Of a stretch of DNA of 43,021 nt, positions 26,273-34,790 are shown piece after piece. Source of the stretch: an uncultured Candidatus Melainabacteria bacterium. GTDB taxonomy: Bacteria > Cyanobacteriota > Vampirovibrionia > Gastranaerophilales > Gastranaerophilaceae. The stretch covers positions 1 through 43,021 of the forward strand of contig CAKVJE010000004.1 of assembly GCA_934754735.1 (NCBI GenBank), written 5' to 3'. Every line of letters starts with the position of its first letter. The first letter of the stretch is position 1. The notes under the pieces are model-generated. The model worked only from the letters and a program-made list of their open reading frames with translations, had not been told where the DNA came from and did not search any database. The translations under genes and the position numbers were made by a program.

Positions 26273-27298
26273 CTAGTTTACATTCTTTATATAAAGTTCT
26301 TCAATCAAAACACAAACTGTTGCTGCAATTGCAGGAGCGAACACTACACCAATTACGCCTAAATATTGTGCTGTTACAAATAAGAAGAAGTAAATAATTA
26401 GCGGATGTAAATCCAAGAATTTTGAAAAGATGTAAGGTCGCACAAAATTGTTTTCAGCCCATTGAGCAATTGCAAAAACTACAACAATAAAGAATAAAGT
26501 TACAGCACCCATTTTATAAGACGCTAAAAGCATTATAATAAGCGCAATTGCAGGACCGACAACCGGAATTAAATCCAAAACAGAAGTCAACAGGCCAAGT
26601 AAAATCGCATAATCGACTTTCAAAATCAAAAGTCCGATTGTCATAATAATTCCAACACTTGCAATCGTTACCAATTGAGCGATTACATATCCGCCGATTT
26701 TTTGCGAAATAGAATCAAGAATTTCTTCTGCTCTTACCTTCATTTCTTTAGGGAAAAGACTCATATAAGTTTTTCTAACAGCTTCTTTATCTGCCATAAA
26801 ATAATATACAATGATACAACCTGCAAAGAAATAAATTAAAGCAGTTGCAAGTCCCATGCTTGCGTTAATGGAAGTATTTACAAAATTCGTTGTAACACCG
26901 GATGCGGAAGCTATAATTTCACCAAAATCAACAGAACCATGTAATGAGTTTTGAATTAGCGGAACGTTCATTAAAAATTCTTTTACCGCATCAATGTGTT
27001 CAGGTATTGCTTGTAAAAAAGCTTTTATCTGATGTCCTGCCATGCCACCGATTGGAATAACGAATAAAGAAAGAGTTAAAAGACCTCCCCCAAGAACTAA
27101 AGCAGATGCCAGCGGACGCTTTATTTTCTTTTCTAATTTATCAACAATAGGATTGAGTGAGCATGCAACTACATAAGAGGCGAAAAATAGAATTGCAATA
27201 TCTTTAATTTTGGTTATAAAAACCAAAAACAAAATCGCGATTATAAAGAAAATAATATTTTTTACTGTTATGTATTTTTTTACGAACATGTCAAACAT
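26273..27298 (-). CDS. AI-2E family transporter (PerM/YdiK type)
   Basis: A 341-residue integral membrane protein with about seven to eight hydrophobic segments. Two are at the N-terminus (IIFFIIAILFLVFI, IAILFFASYVVACSLNP), a long soluble stretch spans about 80-140, and a cluster of helices spans 145-335 with the family-typical LLTSVLDLIPVVGPAIA (about 235-251). The family exports signalling molecules or ions; the name AI-2 transporter is historical, so no substrate is claimed. The ATG follows AAAGGAG. It forms a pair with the radical SAM gene, with a single base between them. Confidence 0.88.
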   Translation of the reverse strand: MFDMFVKKYITVKNIIFFIIAILFLVFITKIKDIAILFFASYVVACSLNPIVDKLEKKIKRPLASALVLGGGLLTLSLFVIPIGGMAGHQIKAFLQAIPEHIDAVKEFLMNVPLIQNSLHGSVDFGEIIASASGVTTNFVNTSINASMGLATALIYFFAGCIIVYYFMADKEAVRKTYMSLFPKEMKVRAEEILDSISQKIGGYVIAQLVTIASVGIIMTIGLLILKVDYAILLGLLTSVLDLIPVVGPAIALIIMLLASYKMGAVTLFFIVVVFAIAQWAENNFVRPYIFSKFLDLHPLIIYFFLFVTAQYLGVIGVVFAPAIAATVCVLIEELYIKNVN

Positions 27299-27329
27299 AG
27301 TTGCTCCTTTTATTTTGTGGTGAGAACTG

Positions 27330-27392
27330 CTGGCGCTTTTTCCACCTTACAGTTTTGTATAGCTCACTCTCCTTGGGAGAGGGATTATTTCA
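27330..27392. repeat. Degenerate fragment of the extragenic repeat family
   Basis: Contains TCCACCTTACAG and CACTCTCCTTGGGAGAGGG, echoing CCTCCACCTTACGGG and CTCCC...GGGAGGG of copy A. The paired CTCTCC/GGGAGAG forms a short stem. It lies between the divergent AI-2E and ABC genes. Confidence 0.4.
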
Positions 27393-27440
27393 CATAAACC
27401 CACCTTAACCTCTCAGACAATTTTAACATAAAACCAATTA

Positions 27441-27449
27441 TGATAAAAT
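27441..27449 (+). promoter_or_regulatory. Extended -10 promoter, leaderless, for the ABC ATPase gene
   Basis: TGATAAAAT ends six bases before the ATG at 27456, with no Shine-Dalgarno. The predicted first transcribed base is the A of the ATG. Confidence 0.55.
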
Positions 27450-27455
27450 AATTGC

Positions 27456-28238
27456 ATGGATAATTTATTAGAGATTAAAAATCTTACTGTAGAATATAAA
27501 AGTATTAAAAACGAAGTCGCTTCAACGGTTACAGCAGTAAAAAATGTTTCATTAAATATTAAACAAGGTGAAATTTATGCTCTTGCAGGCGAATCCGGTT
27601 GTGGAAAATCCACGCTTTCAAAGGCCGTTACAAAGCTTGTAAAACCGATAAGTGGCGAGATTTTGTTTGAAGGCAAAAACATTTTTGAACAAACAAAAGA
27701 AGAAAAGAAGCTTTATCCAACCAGCGTTCAAATGGTATTTCAAAATCCTTATTCAAGCTTGAATCCTAAAATGAAAATTGGCGAAACGCTAAAAGAGCCG
27801 TTGGATATAAATACAAATTTTTCTAAATCAAGAAAAAAAACGGTTGTAAGGGATGTTTTAGAAGAAGTCGGCTTGACGGAAGATATTTTAACTCGTTATC
27901 CTCACGAATTTTCTGGAGGACAAAGACAGAGAATTGCAATCGCCAGAGCCTTAATTTTAAATCCAAAACTTTTAATTGCAGATGAGCCTGTAAGTGCGCT
28001 AGATGCAAGCATTCAAGCTCAAATCATTAATTTAATGAAAGAATTGAAAAAAGAAAGAAATTTGACAATTCTGTTTATTTCTCATGATTTGAGCGTAATA
28101 AAATATTTGGCTGATAGAGTCGGAATAATGTATTTTGGCGAATTAATAGAAGAAAATGACACCAGTTCTATCTTCAATTATCCCAAGAAAGAATACACAA
28201 AAATCCTTTTGAATTCCGCTCCAATATTGCACAAATAA
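27456..28238 (+). CDS. Oligopeptide/dipeptide-type ABC transporter ATP-binding protein
   Basis: A 260-residue ATPase of the OppF/DppF group, which powers peptide uptake at the inner membrane. Walker A GESGCGKST is at 45-53, the Q-loop is in VQMVFQNPYSSLNP, the signature is FSGGQRQRIAIARAL, Walker B is LLIADEPVSALD and the H-loop is FISHDLSVIKYLADRVGIMY. The short C-terminus (about 20 residues past GELIEEND) ends near the usual Opp-type extension. There is no permease, binding protein or OppD partner in the window, so this ATPase is orphaned here. It appears to be leaderless. Its stop codon is one base from the stop of convergent murI, with no terminator between. Confidence 0.9.
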   Translation: MDNLLEIKNLTVEYKSIKNEVASTVTAVKNVSLNIKQGEIYALAGESGCGKSTLSKAVTKLVKPISGEILFEGKNIFEQTKEEKKLYPTSVQMVFQNPYSSLNPKMKIGETLKEPLDINTNFSKSRKKTVVRDVLEEVGLTEDILTRYPHEFSGGQRQRIAIARALILNPKLLIADEPVSALDASIQAQIINLMKELKKERNLTILFISHDLSVIKYLADRVGIMYFGELIEENDTSSIFNYPKKEYTKILLNSAPILHK

Positions 28239-28239
28239 A

Positions 28240-29034
28240 CTATAAACTTATAACAGTTGGCAGTTGCGCAACATTGTAGAATATTTTTGCATGCTCTACG
28301 AAGCTTTTAGAATTTGCACTTACAAAAATTTCTTCTGAACCGGTTTGCGCTGTATTGTTTAGAAGTTCATTTAAGTCTGATTTTATATAATTGACAAAGA
28401 TTTCAGCAGGGTCAATAAAATCAACATTTGGTTTTAGTTTTGATAAAATCGGAAGCAAATACGGATAATGAGTACAACCTAAAATTATTTTTTCCGGCTC
28501 AAATTCTGACATTTCATCTAAATGAGCCTTTATGTCATCAATTGCGCTATTATCTTTGTATTTACCGGATTCAACTATATCAACCCAATTTGGACAAGCA
28601 ATTTCTTTAACTTGAATATTAGAATTATATTTCTTTAATTCTTTTGAATAAACGCCAGATTTAACAGTAGCAACTGTTGCAAAAACCCCGATTCTTTTTG
28701 CGTCAAAACCAGCAATAACTTTAGCGCAAGATTGAATTATCGGATAAATTTTAAAATCAAACTCATCCTTTACTGTCTCATAAGCTTGTGCTGATGATGT
28801 GTTGCAAGCAATAACAACGGCTTTGACGTTTTTAGATTTAAAGAACTTTAAAATTCCTCTTGCATAACTTATAAGTTCTTCTTTAGATTTATTTCCATAA
28901 GGTAAATGTGCAAGATCGCCAAAATAAAGGGTGTTTTCATTCGGCAAAAGCTTTTTAAATCTTGAGTATACAGACAACCCACCAACACCGGAGTCAAAAA
29001 ATCCAATTGGGGAATTTTTATCAAATATTACCAC
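28240..29034 (-). CDS. murI: Glutamate racemase
   Basis: A 264-residue cofactor-independent racemase that makes D-glutamate for peptidoglycan. The two catalytic cysteines are in IACNTSSA (about residue 77) and ILGCTHYPYL (about 187), with GFFDSGVGGLSV near the N-terminus and FGDLAHLPYGN following. Two GTG codons are possible starts; AGGAG lies one base before the first and seven before the second, so I prefer the second (29034). It is 11 bases downstream of the amidase gene on the same strand, so the two cell-wall genes are probably co-transcribed. Confidence 0.93.
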   Translation of the reverse strand: MVIFDKNSPIGFFDSGVGGLSVYSRFKKLLPNENTLYFGDLAHLPYGNKSKEELISYARGILKFFKSKNVKAVVIACNTSSAQAYETVKDEFDFKIYPIIQSCAKVIAGFDAKRIGVFATVATVKSGVYSKELKKYNSNIQVKEIACPNWVDIVESGKYKDNSAIDDIKAHLDEMSEFEPEKIILGCTHYPYLLPILSKLKPNVDFIDPAEIFVNYIKSDLNELLNNTAQTGSEEIFVSANSKSFVEHAKIFYNVAQLPTVISL

Positions 29035-29045
29035 TTGCACACTCC

Positions 29046-30980
29046 TTATTTAATTCCATAACTCTTTAAATACTCTATAATACCTTCTGCAATTGCTTTT
29101 GCTGTCTTATTTTTTCTACTATCGCTAACAAGTTCATTGCGTTCTTCTTCATTTGAAATAAATCCCATTTCGACTAAAATTGCAGGTACCGTTGTATGAT
29201 TTATAACATAGAATTTTGATTTAAACAAACCTCTATCCTTAGTATCAATATCTTTTGCTAAATGAGAATGAACAATTTTTGCTAAATTATTACTGTAATC
29301 GTGATAATAGTGAGTTTCTATACCTTTTGGTTCTGTTGCTACTGCAGAATTAACGTGAATACTTACAAAAATTTCCGGTGCCTCGTCTTCTGAGAAAGTA
29401 ACTCTATCTTGCAAAGAAACAAATGTATCATCTTTTCTTGTTAAGGCAACTTTATAGCCTTTTGATTTAAGTATATTGGCAACTCTTTGAGTTACGTCTA
29501 ATGTAATATCTTTTTCATTGATACCTTCTCTAATTGCGCCATAATCGCTTCCGCCATGACCTGCATCCAAAACAACTTTGCCTTTTATCGCACCTTTCTT
29601 TGCCGTAGGCTTCTCAGTAATTACAGTAGGTTTAGTTGTTACTGCCGGAGTTTCTTTTGTAACAACGCCTTGCGCAATCGTAAATCTTAAAGCTTTTCCA
29701 TCCACGCTCTGATCAATTTTTACTACATCATTTTTATTAATATTCATTGTCGCTTTTACACCAATTTGAGGAAGTAAAGACAGAGTAAAAGGTTTATAAT
29801 ATGTGTTATTCAACGTTTTTATTAAATCTTGCTCATTATAACTTTTTACATTAAACAAATATATTGTAAGCGAGTTATTATCTCTCAAAATAGAACTTAT
29901 AACCGGAGTTGTAAATGATAAAATTAATTCGTTTGTTTTATTATCGATTTTTCTTACAAATGCTTTATTTAAATTTGAAACATTGTTTACAAGCTCTGTA
30001 TGTTTCAATTTATCAGCGTTTATTAAAAACATTGATTGGTTATCAGCTGCAAATATTGGAATATATTTATCGGCTTTATCAGAAGTAATTACAACGCGCG
30101 CCTTATTATATTCAAATTGTCCTATTTTAGCGGTATCTTTACAACTGCCGTCCGGACAAAGTTTTAGTTCTTTATTACGAATATTTTTTTGCACAAAAGA
30201 GTTTGGCAAATCTATAACTAAACGTTTTGGAGCATCAAGACAAAATATTTTCGATGCAGAAATTTGTCCAAAACCACTCACTAACAAGCCGTTATTTTTT
30301 AAATAATATCCGTTTATAAAATATTTTGTTCTCAACTTCAAATTAGAAGATATATCCACAGAAACAACTGATTCGTAAGTTTTTCCGTCTGAATTACTTA
30401 GAGTTGAATTCTCAAAAGCCTTTTGAATTTCAGCCATAGTTGAATCTAAACCCTTTTGGTTAATCGTTTGAGGTATCGCAACTTTCTGTATAACTTGTGA
30501 ATTAGCGACAATGCTTGAATAAGCTAAATTTGGCGCATGTTCATCATAAATAGCATTAAAATAATCATTTTTTAATGGAAGATTGGCACATTTTATGATA
30601 ATACTTCCATTTGTATAAACCATTTTGATTTTTGACGTGTCAAAACCTTCTTCAAAAGTAATTACACCTCTCACAACATCAGGATTGGTTGTAAATTGTG
30701 ATATACGAATTTCTTTTATGCTACTTTTTTCAAAAACAAGTTGTTGTTTTCCGCCAATTAACACAGCATCGTCTAAATCAAAATAAATTCTGTTTGGATT
30801 TTCGAGTTTTGCATACTTTAACTGTCTTTCAGAATTCTGTGCAGATTCAATTAAATTAATATAAACAAGATTTGAAGTATCATCAAAGTTTAAAGACATA
30901 ACCTTAGATGGCTCTGCCTGCACAGTCAAAGTCATTAAAAACATTATAAATGTTATTATTAAAAAAAATATTCTCTTCAT
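29046..30980 (-). CDS. N-acetylmuramoyl-L-alanine amidase with AMIN-type domains
   Basis: A 644-residue exported peptidoglycan hydrolase of the AmiC type, which cleaves between MurNAc and L-Ala. A signal peptide is clear (MKRIFFLIITFIMFLMTLTVQA). Residues about 30-465 hold beta-rich AMIN-like repeats (SAQNSERQLKYAKLENPNRIYFDLDD and others) that target peptidoglycan or septa. A threonine/lysine/proline linker leads to the Amidase_3 domain at about 470-644, with zinc ligands in DAGHGG, INEKD and SIHVNS and catalytic Glu in VEMGF. The frame is open 10 codons upstream from a TTG, but the ATG fits the signal peptide, so I start there. It precedes murI in a two-gene unit. Confidence 0.93.
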   Translation of the reverse strand: MKRIFFLIITFIMFLMTLTVQAEPSKVMSLNFDDTSNLVYINLIESAQNSERQLKYAKLENPNRIYFDLDDAVLIGGKQQLVFEKSSIKEIRISQFTTNPDVVRGVITFEEGFDTSKIKMVYTNGSIIIKCANLPLKNDYFNAIYDEHAPNLAYSSIVANSQVIQKVAIPQTINQKGLDSTMAEIQKAFENSTLSNSDGKTYESVVSVDISSNLKLRTKYFINGYYLKNNGLLVSGFGQISASKIFCLDAPKRLVIDLPNSFVQKNIRNKELKLCPDGSCKDTAKIGQFEYNKARVVITSDKADKYIPIFAADNQSMFLINADKLKHTELVNNVSNLNKAFVRKIDNKTNELILSFTTPVISSILRDNNSLTIYLFNVKSYNEQDLIKTLNNTYYKPFTLSLLPQIGVKATMNINKNDVVKIDQSVDGKALRFTIAQGVVTKETPAVTTKPTVITEKPTAKKGAIKGKVVLDAGHGGSDYGAIREGINEKDITLDVTQRVANILKSKGYKVALTRKDDTFVSLQDRVTFSEDEAPEIFVSIHVNSAVATEPKGIETHYYHDYSNNLAKIVHSHLAKDIDTKDRGLFKSKFYVINHTTVPAILVEMGFISNEEERNELVSDSRKNKTAKAIAEGIIEYLKSYGIK

Positions 30981-31021
30981 TATTAGGCTCTCGCCACCAA
31001 GTCTTATCAAATCTTGTTAAT

Positions 31022-31030
31022 ATTGTATCA
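31022..31030 (-). promoter_or_regulatory. Extended -10 promoter of the amidase-murI unit
   Basis: The minus strand reads TGATACAAT, 41 bases before the amidase ATG. It fits the TGnTAnnnT pattern seen across the window. Confidence 0.45.
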
Positions 31031-31067
31031 CAAAATCAGCATCAAGAAGTTTTGTAAACAGATTTAA

Positions 31068-31649
31068 CTATGAACATTTTTTGCATTTAACTAACAATGC
31101 ATTATAAATTTCAATTGTTATTAAACAGATTGTTAAGCGTCTATCCACAAGACTTTTAATAGTATTTTCATAACAAATCAAAAGTGCCGCATCCAAACCA
31201 CCATCTTCTAATGCAGTTCTTATAGGTTCACAAAGTTCACAAGGTCTAGTTCTTGTTTCGATTTTATCGGCAAGAAAAATTATCTTTTCAAAATCTGTCA
31301 TGTCAACTTTGCCAAGTGTATGCCATCTTATTGCCGATAAAACTTCTTCGTCATCAACACCAAATTCTTTTTTTGCAATTACGACACCAACCGGAGCGTG
31401 ATGCGTTTTTGGATTGCATAATTCTCCATCTTCTAACGATAAGTCTTTCAAAATTGCCATTGTCTCATCTTTAGGCAAACATTTAGCGCAATCGTGAATC
31501 AAACCTGTAAAATATGCTTTTTCTTCATTTAAACCAAATTTCTTTGCTAATTCTCGTGCGCAATCTGCTGTACCTAATGAGTGTTCATATCTTTCTGCAT
31601 TTAAATTCGCTTTTAGCCAGTTATTTATATATTCAATTGTACAAACCAT
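31068..31649 (-). CDS. yqeK: YqeK-type HD domain hydrolase
   Basis: A 193-residue HD-superfamily phosphohydrolase. Characterised YqeK proteins cleave symmetrical diadenosine tetraphosphate. Metal-binding residues appear as HSLGTADCA (His23), LIHDCAK (HD near 52-53) and RWHTLG. The gene follows nadD immediately and its ATG lies inside the last codons of nadD (17-base overlap), the usual nadD-yqeK arrangement. No Shine-Dalgarno is apparent, so translation is probably coupled. The C-terminal EIYNALLVKCKKCS is slightly cysteine-rich. Confidence 0.9.
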   Translation of the reverse strand: MVCTIEYINNWLKANLNAERYEHSLGTADCARELAKKFGLNEEKAYFTGLIHDCAKCLPKDETMAILKDLSLEDGELCNPKTHHAPVGVVIAKKEFGVDDEEVLSAIRWHTLGKVDMTDFEKIIFLADKIETRTRPCELCEPIRTALEDGGLDAALLICYENTIKSLVDRRLTICLITIEIYNALLVKCKKCS

Positions 31650-32190
31650 GATTTTTAATATATTCCTTTACTTCTTTTAATGTAGTATTTTCCTTGTGAG
31701 TTCTTAAATCTGTTGACGAGATATCCCAAAATGGCATATTTGCAAGTTCATAATCATAGTTCGGTTTAGGAGTTAACTTAACACCACGCGGAAAAACAAT
31801 GAAATGAACGAGCTTGCTCAATTCTTCCGTTCTATACCAACTTTCTATTTTTTCAAAAGCATCAGTTCCAATTAAGAAATTCAATTTTTCATCAATATTA
31901 TATAATTCTCGAATTTTCTTAACTGTATTAAGTGAATAAGATTTTTCACCATTTTGACCTAAAACATATTCTATGTCAGAAACTTCAAACTTGTCGTTAT
32001 AAGCAGTTGCAAGTTTTACCATTTCAAATCTGTGCTTTGCAAGTTCAGGATTAATATCTTTATGCGGCGGAATAAACGCAGGTATAAAAATGATTTTATC
32101 GAACCCATAATTATTAAGTGCAAATTCTGCTACTCTTATATGCGCTTCATGTATCGGATTAAATGTTCCTGAAAAAATACAAATATTCAC
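31633..32190 (-). CDS. nadD: Nicotinate-nucleotide adenylyltransferase
   Basis: A 185-residue NadD that converts nicotinate mononucleotide and ATP to deamido-NAD in NAD synthesis. The nucleotidyltransferase signature is at the N-terminus (IFSGTFNPIHEAHIRVAE, with the HxxH pair), followed by IPAFIPPHK and, near the C-terminus, ISSTDLRTH (the ISSTxIR motif). The start is GTG preceded by GGAGAGG. It overlaps yqeK by 17 bases. An extended -10-like TGTTATAAA lies just upstream. Confidence 0.95.
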   Translation of the reverse strand: MNICIFSGTFNPIHEAHIRVAEFALNNYGFDKIIFIPAFIPPHKDINPELAKHRFEMVKLATAYNDKFEVSDIEYVLGQNGEKSYSLNTVKKIRELYNIDEKLNFLIGTDAFEKIESWYRTEELSKLVHFIVFPRGVKLTPKPNYDYELANMPFWDISSTDLRTHKENTTLKEVKEYIKNHGLYN

Positions 32191-32237
32191 GATATACCTC
32201 TCCTATTCTATTTTATAACAAATACGAAAGGAAGGGT

Positions 32238-32834
32238 TTATAATTTATCAAACTCTCTTTTAATTTCTTGAATATCTTGCCACATAAGCCACTTAGGACT
32301 ACCTTTTGTGCGCGCATCATTTCTCAATAGATATGATGGGTGAAAAATTGGCATAAGTTTTGCACCATGAACCTTCTCATCACCTTCAAACCATTTGCCT
32401 CTAATTCTGGTAATCCTACCTACATTCCCTAAAATTGATTGCACAGCGACATTTCCGCATAGTAGAATTATTTTTGGTTGAATAATATCAATCTGCGCCT
32501 TCAAATACTCCCAGCAAGCTTCTTTTTCGTCAGGCAAAGGGTTACGATTTTCCGGCGGACGGCATTTAATTGTATTGCAGATATAAACATCACGTTTGCG
32601 AGTCAAACCGACAGACTCAAAAATCCTATCCAAAAGCTGTCCGGCTTTTCCTACAAAAGGTTTACCTTGCTTATCTTCATTAAACCCAGGAGCTTCACCA
32701 ATAAGCATCAGTTTAGGATTTGGAACGCCATCTTCAAAAACAACATTAGTACGAGTTTCACCCAAAGAACATTTATGGCAATTTAAACATTTTTGCTTGA
32801 TAGCTGTGAGTTCGTCGTACACTTCTTTCTCCAT
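32238..32834 (-). CDS. Uracil-DNA glycosylase, family 4 (iron-sulfur)
   Basis: A 198-residue base-excision repair glycosylase that removes uracil from DNA. The N-terminal cysteines C16 and C19, with later cysteines (CNTIKCRPPENRNP and EACWEYL), are those that hold a 4Fe-4S cluster in this family. Motif A is GEAPGFNED near residue 46, and the C-terminal motif is FHPSYLLRN. Length is normal. The ATG has no Shine-Dalgarno, with TACAAT ending 11 bases upstream, so the leader is very short. A MITE-like inverted-repeat element starts 31 bases upstream. Thermophile and anaerobe genomes often carry this family. Confidence 0.93.
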   Translation of the reverse strand: MEKEVYDELTAIKQKCLNCHKCSLGETRTNVVFEDGVPNPKLMLIGEAPGFNEDKQGKPFVGKAGQLLDRIFESVGLTRKRDVYICNTIKCRPPENRNPLPDEKEACWEYLKAQIDIIQPKIILLCGNVAVQSILGNVGRITRIRGKWFEGDEKVHGAKLMPIFHPSYLLRNDARTKGSPKWLMWQDIQEIKREFDKL

Positions 32835-32864
32835 GATTGTTGTTAATTGTAAATGTTTGATGTG

Positions 32865-33018
32865 GAATGGAAAATTGAAAATGGAAAGTGAAAAATTATT
32901 TTAAATATTATTTTTGATGTAGGGTGCAATTTTTTGCACCCAAAAAACATTATAAATCAGAAAGTACACTTGAAAATTTTAAAACTATTTTCCACTTTCA
33001 ACTTTCAATATTCCATTC
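32865..33018. mobile_element. MITE-like element with about 30-base inverted ends
   Basis: The left end (32865-32894, GAATGGAAAATTGAAAATGG...) and right end (32988-33018) are imperfect inverted copies of about 30 bases. Between them lies a perfect hairpin GGGTGCAATTTTTTGCACCC at about 32921-32940. No gene is inside. It fills the gap between the glycosylase and acyl-CoA-ligase-like genes and ends three bases before the stop codon of the latter. Related ends occur at 21410 and 13738. No target-site duplication could be confirmed by eye. Confidence 0.5.
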
Positions 33019-33020
33019 GT

Positions 33021-34697
33021 TCAGGCTTGTATCAATTCTTTAACCTTATTTCTCTGAACCGTTGCTTTTTTAGTTCTAGGCAAAGCTTGTTTAAGAACAT
33101 TGATATTAATTGGTCGTTTGTAAGGTGTTAAACGCTGAGATAGTCGCTTAACTTCGTCTTTCATTATTTTGTCTAAAGTCGCATCATCATATTTTGCTTT
33201 AAGTTCTTCGGTTGGAACAACAACAGCTGCAATATCTTCTGTGCCGTCTTTTGCGCCACCTTCACGAGAAACACCAAACACACAAACCTCTGCAAATAAA
33301 TCGCTTTTTTCTAAAACTGATTCAACTTCTTCAGGGAATACTTTCTTACCACCTGATAATACAATCATATTTTTTAGACGACCTGTGATATAAACTCTAC
33401 CTTTGTCATCAATTCTGGCTTTATCGCCTGTATGAAACCAACCCTCTTCATCAATTGCTTGTGCAGTAAGTTCAGGTTGATGATGATATCCCTTCATTAC
33501 GGACGGGCCTTTTAAAAGTAATTCACCGGATTCTTTGTCAATTTTTGCTTCATAGCTTGGTAATGGTTTTCCAACAGAGCGCAAATCTCTATTACGTTCA
33601 ATATTAATAGTTGCGATAGGACTTGTTTCTGTCAAACCGTAAACTTCATATACTTGAATGCCAACTCTTTGAAAGAATTTTGCAACACTTATGTCAAGTG
33701 GCGCACCGCCAGACATACAACCTTTGAAAGCACCGCCAAAACAGTTATGTATTTTTCTAAACATAATCTTTTTCATCCAAATGAATGGAACGAATTTTGC
33801 GAAATGATAAAGAATTGGAAACATTTTCTGTGAGAATTTAGAAGTATTCTTCATTTCAGCTTCCAAGCCCGTTTTAAGCAACTTCAAAAATGCCGGAACA
33901 ACAATCATGAAATTGATTTTTCTATCGCGCATAATGTTCAAAATATCTTTTGGCTTCAAATTATGCGTATAATATACAGAAAAACCTAAGTTTAAGAAAG
34001 TTGTAAATCCAACTGTCATTTCAAACAAATGGTTCATCGGAAGGATTGATAAAATTCTAACATCGCCTTTTGGTGGCAGAATTTTGTCAAATGCAACCTT
34101 TAAATCGTTCAACTGCGCAAGCATATTCCCAAATGTTGTTTCAACGCCTTTGGGTTTGCCGGTAGTGCCGGATGTATAGATAATAAACACAGTTGATTTT
34201 CTCGAACGATGATGCCATTTGCAAGTATAGTTATTTGGAATTGTGTAAATACTTTGCAAATCGTCATTTACAGGATGCTCATCCATTACAATAATGTGTT
34301 TTAAAGACGGTAGCATTTTTTGTAATTCTAAAGCTTTATCAATGTATGATTGCGAAACAAGCATTACTGAAGGCAAGCAGTCTGAAAGGATTGATTGAAG
34401 TTCATATTTGGTTAACTTAATATCCAAAGGAACTGTGATTAAACCTGAAATTACAGATGCAAAAACGCAAGCACCGTATTCAGGTTTTGATTCTGAAAGA
34501 ATGGCAAGCTTTTCGCCTTTTTGAAGCCCCAAATCGTTCATTAAATAAGCCGCGAGTCTACGTGACATTAAGCCTAAACCGTCATAAGTAAGCTCTTTCC
34601 AACCGAATTGAGTCTTCATGCCCAAAGCAATTTTGCGTGAATAATGGTTTGTTCTATCTTCTAATAACGACAATACGTTGCTTTCACGTTCCTTCAT
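33021..34697 (-). CDS. AMP-forming acyl-CoA/acyl-ACP synthetase
   Basis: A 558-residue member of the ANL superfamily that activates a carboxylic acid as acyl-AMP, most likely a fatty acid. The phosphate-binding loop is IIYTSGTTGKPKG near residue 170, followed by YEVYGLTETSPIA (about 345), WFHTGDKARID (about 400) and ITGRLKNMIVLSGGKKVFPEEVE near 420-442, with the catalytic lysine region PYKRPININVLKQALPRTKKATVQR at the end. The length and the N-terminal half fit long-chain fatty acid ligases or cyanobacterial-type acyl-ACP synthetases; the acceptor thiol is not determined by sequence. The ATG follows AGGAGG. The promoter is the extended -10 TGGTATAAT. Confidence 0.88.
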   Translation of the reverse strand: MKERESNVLSLLEDRTNHYSRKIALGMKTQFGWKELTYDGLGLMSRRLAAYLMNDLGLQKGEKLAILSESKPEYGACVFASVISGLITVPLDIKLTKYELQSILSDCLPSVMLVSQSYIDKALELQKMLPSLKHIIVMDEHPVNDDLQSIYTIPNNYTCKWHHRSRKSTVFIIYTSGTTGKPKGVETTFGNMLAQLNDLKVAFDKILPPKGDVRILSILPMNHLFEMTVGFTTFLNLGFSVYYTHNLKPKDILNIMRDRKINFMIVVPAFLKLLKTGLEAEMKNTSKFSQKMFPILYHFAKFVPFIWMKKIMFRKIHNCFGGAFKGCMSGGAPLDISVAKFFQRVGIQVYEVYGLTETSPIATINIERNRDLRSVGKPLPSYEAKIDKESGELLLKGPSVMKGYHHQPELTAQAIDEEGWFHTGDKARIDDKGRVYITGRLKNMIVLSGGKKVFPEEVESVLEKSDLFAEVCVFGVSREGGAKDGTEDIAAVVVPTEELKAKYDDATLDKIMKDEVKRLSQRLTPYKRPININVLKQALPRTKKATVQRNKVKELIQA

Positions 34698-34733
34698 ACA
34701 TCCCTCCTGACCATTAGCCTCCTAGATATAAGT

Positions 34734-34742
34734 ATTATACCA
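34734..34742 (-). promoter_or_regulatory. Extended -10 promoter of the acyl-activating enzyme gene
   Basis: The minus strand reads TGGTATAAT, a perfect TGn-TATAAT. A leader of about 30 bases with AGGAGG follows. Confidence 0.6.
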
Positions 34743-34790
34743 AATCATATAAATTTGAACTATAAATCTTAATAAAACTTTATATTCTCG

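Noticed and set aside
30981..31010. TTG start ten codons upstream for the amidase
   Set aside because: It would place a polar stretch before the signal peptide; the ATG at 30980 begins a standard lysine/arginine-plus-hydrophobic signal.
32921..32940. GGGTGCAA/TTGCACCC hairpin as terminator of the glycosylase or acyl-activating gene
   Set aside because: It is upstream of the glycosylase and is not followed by a T run on the relevant strand; it fits better as the internal stem of the MITE-like unit.
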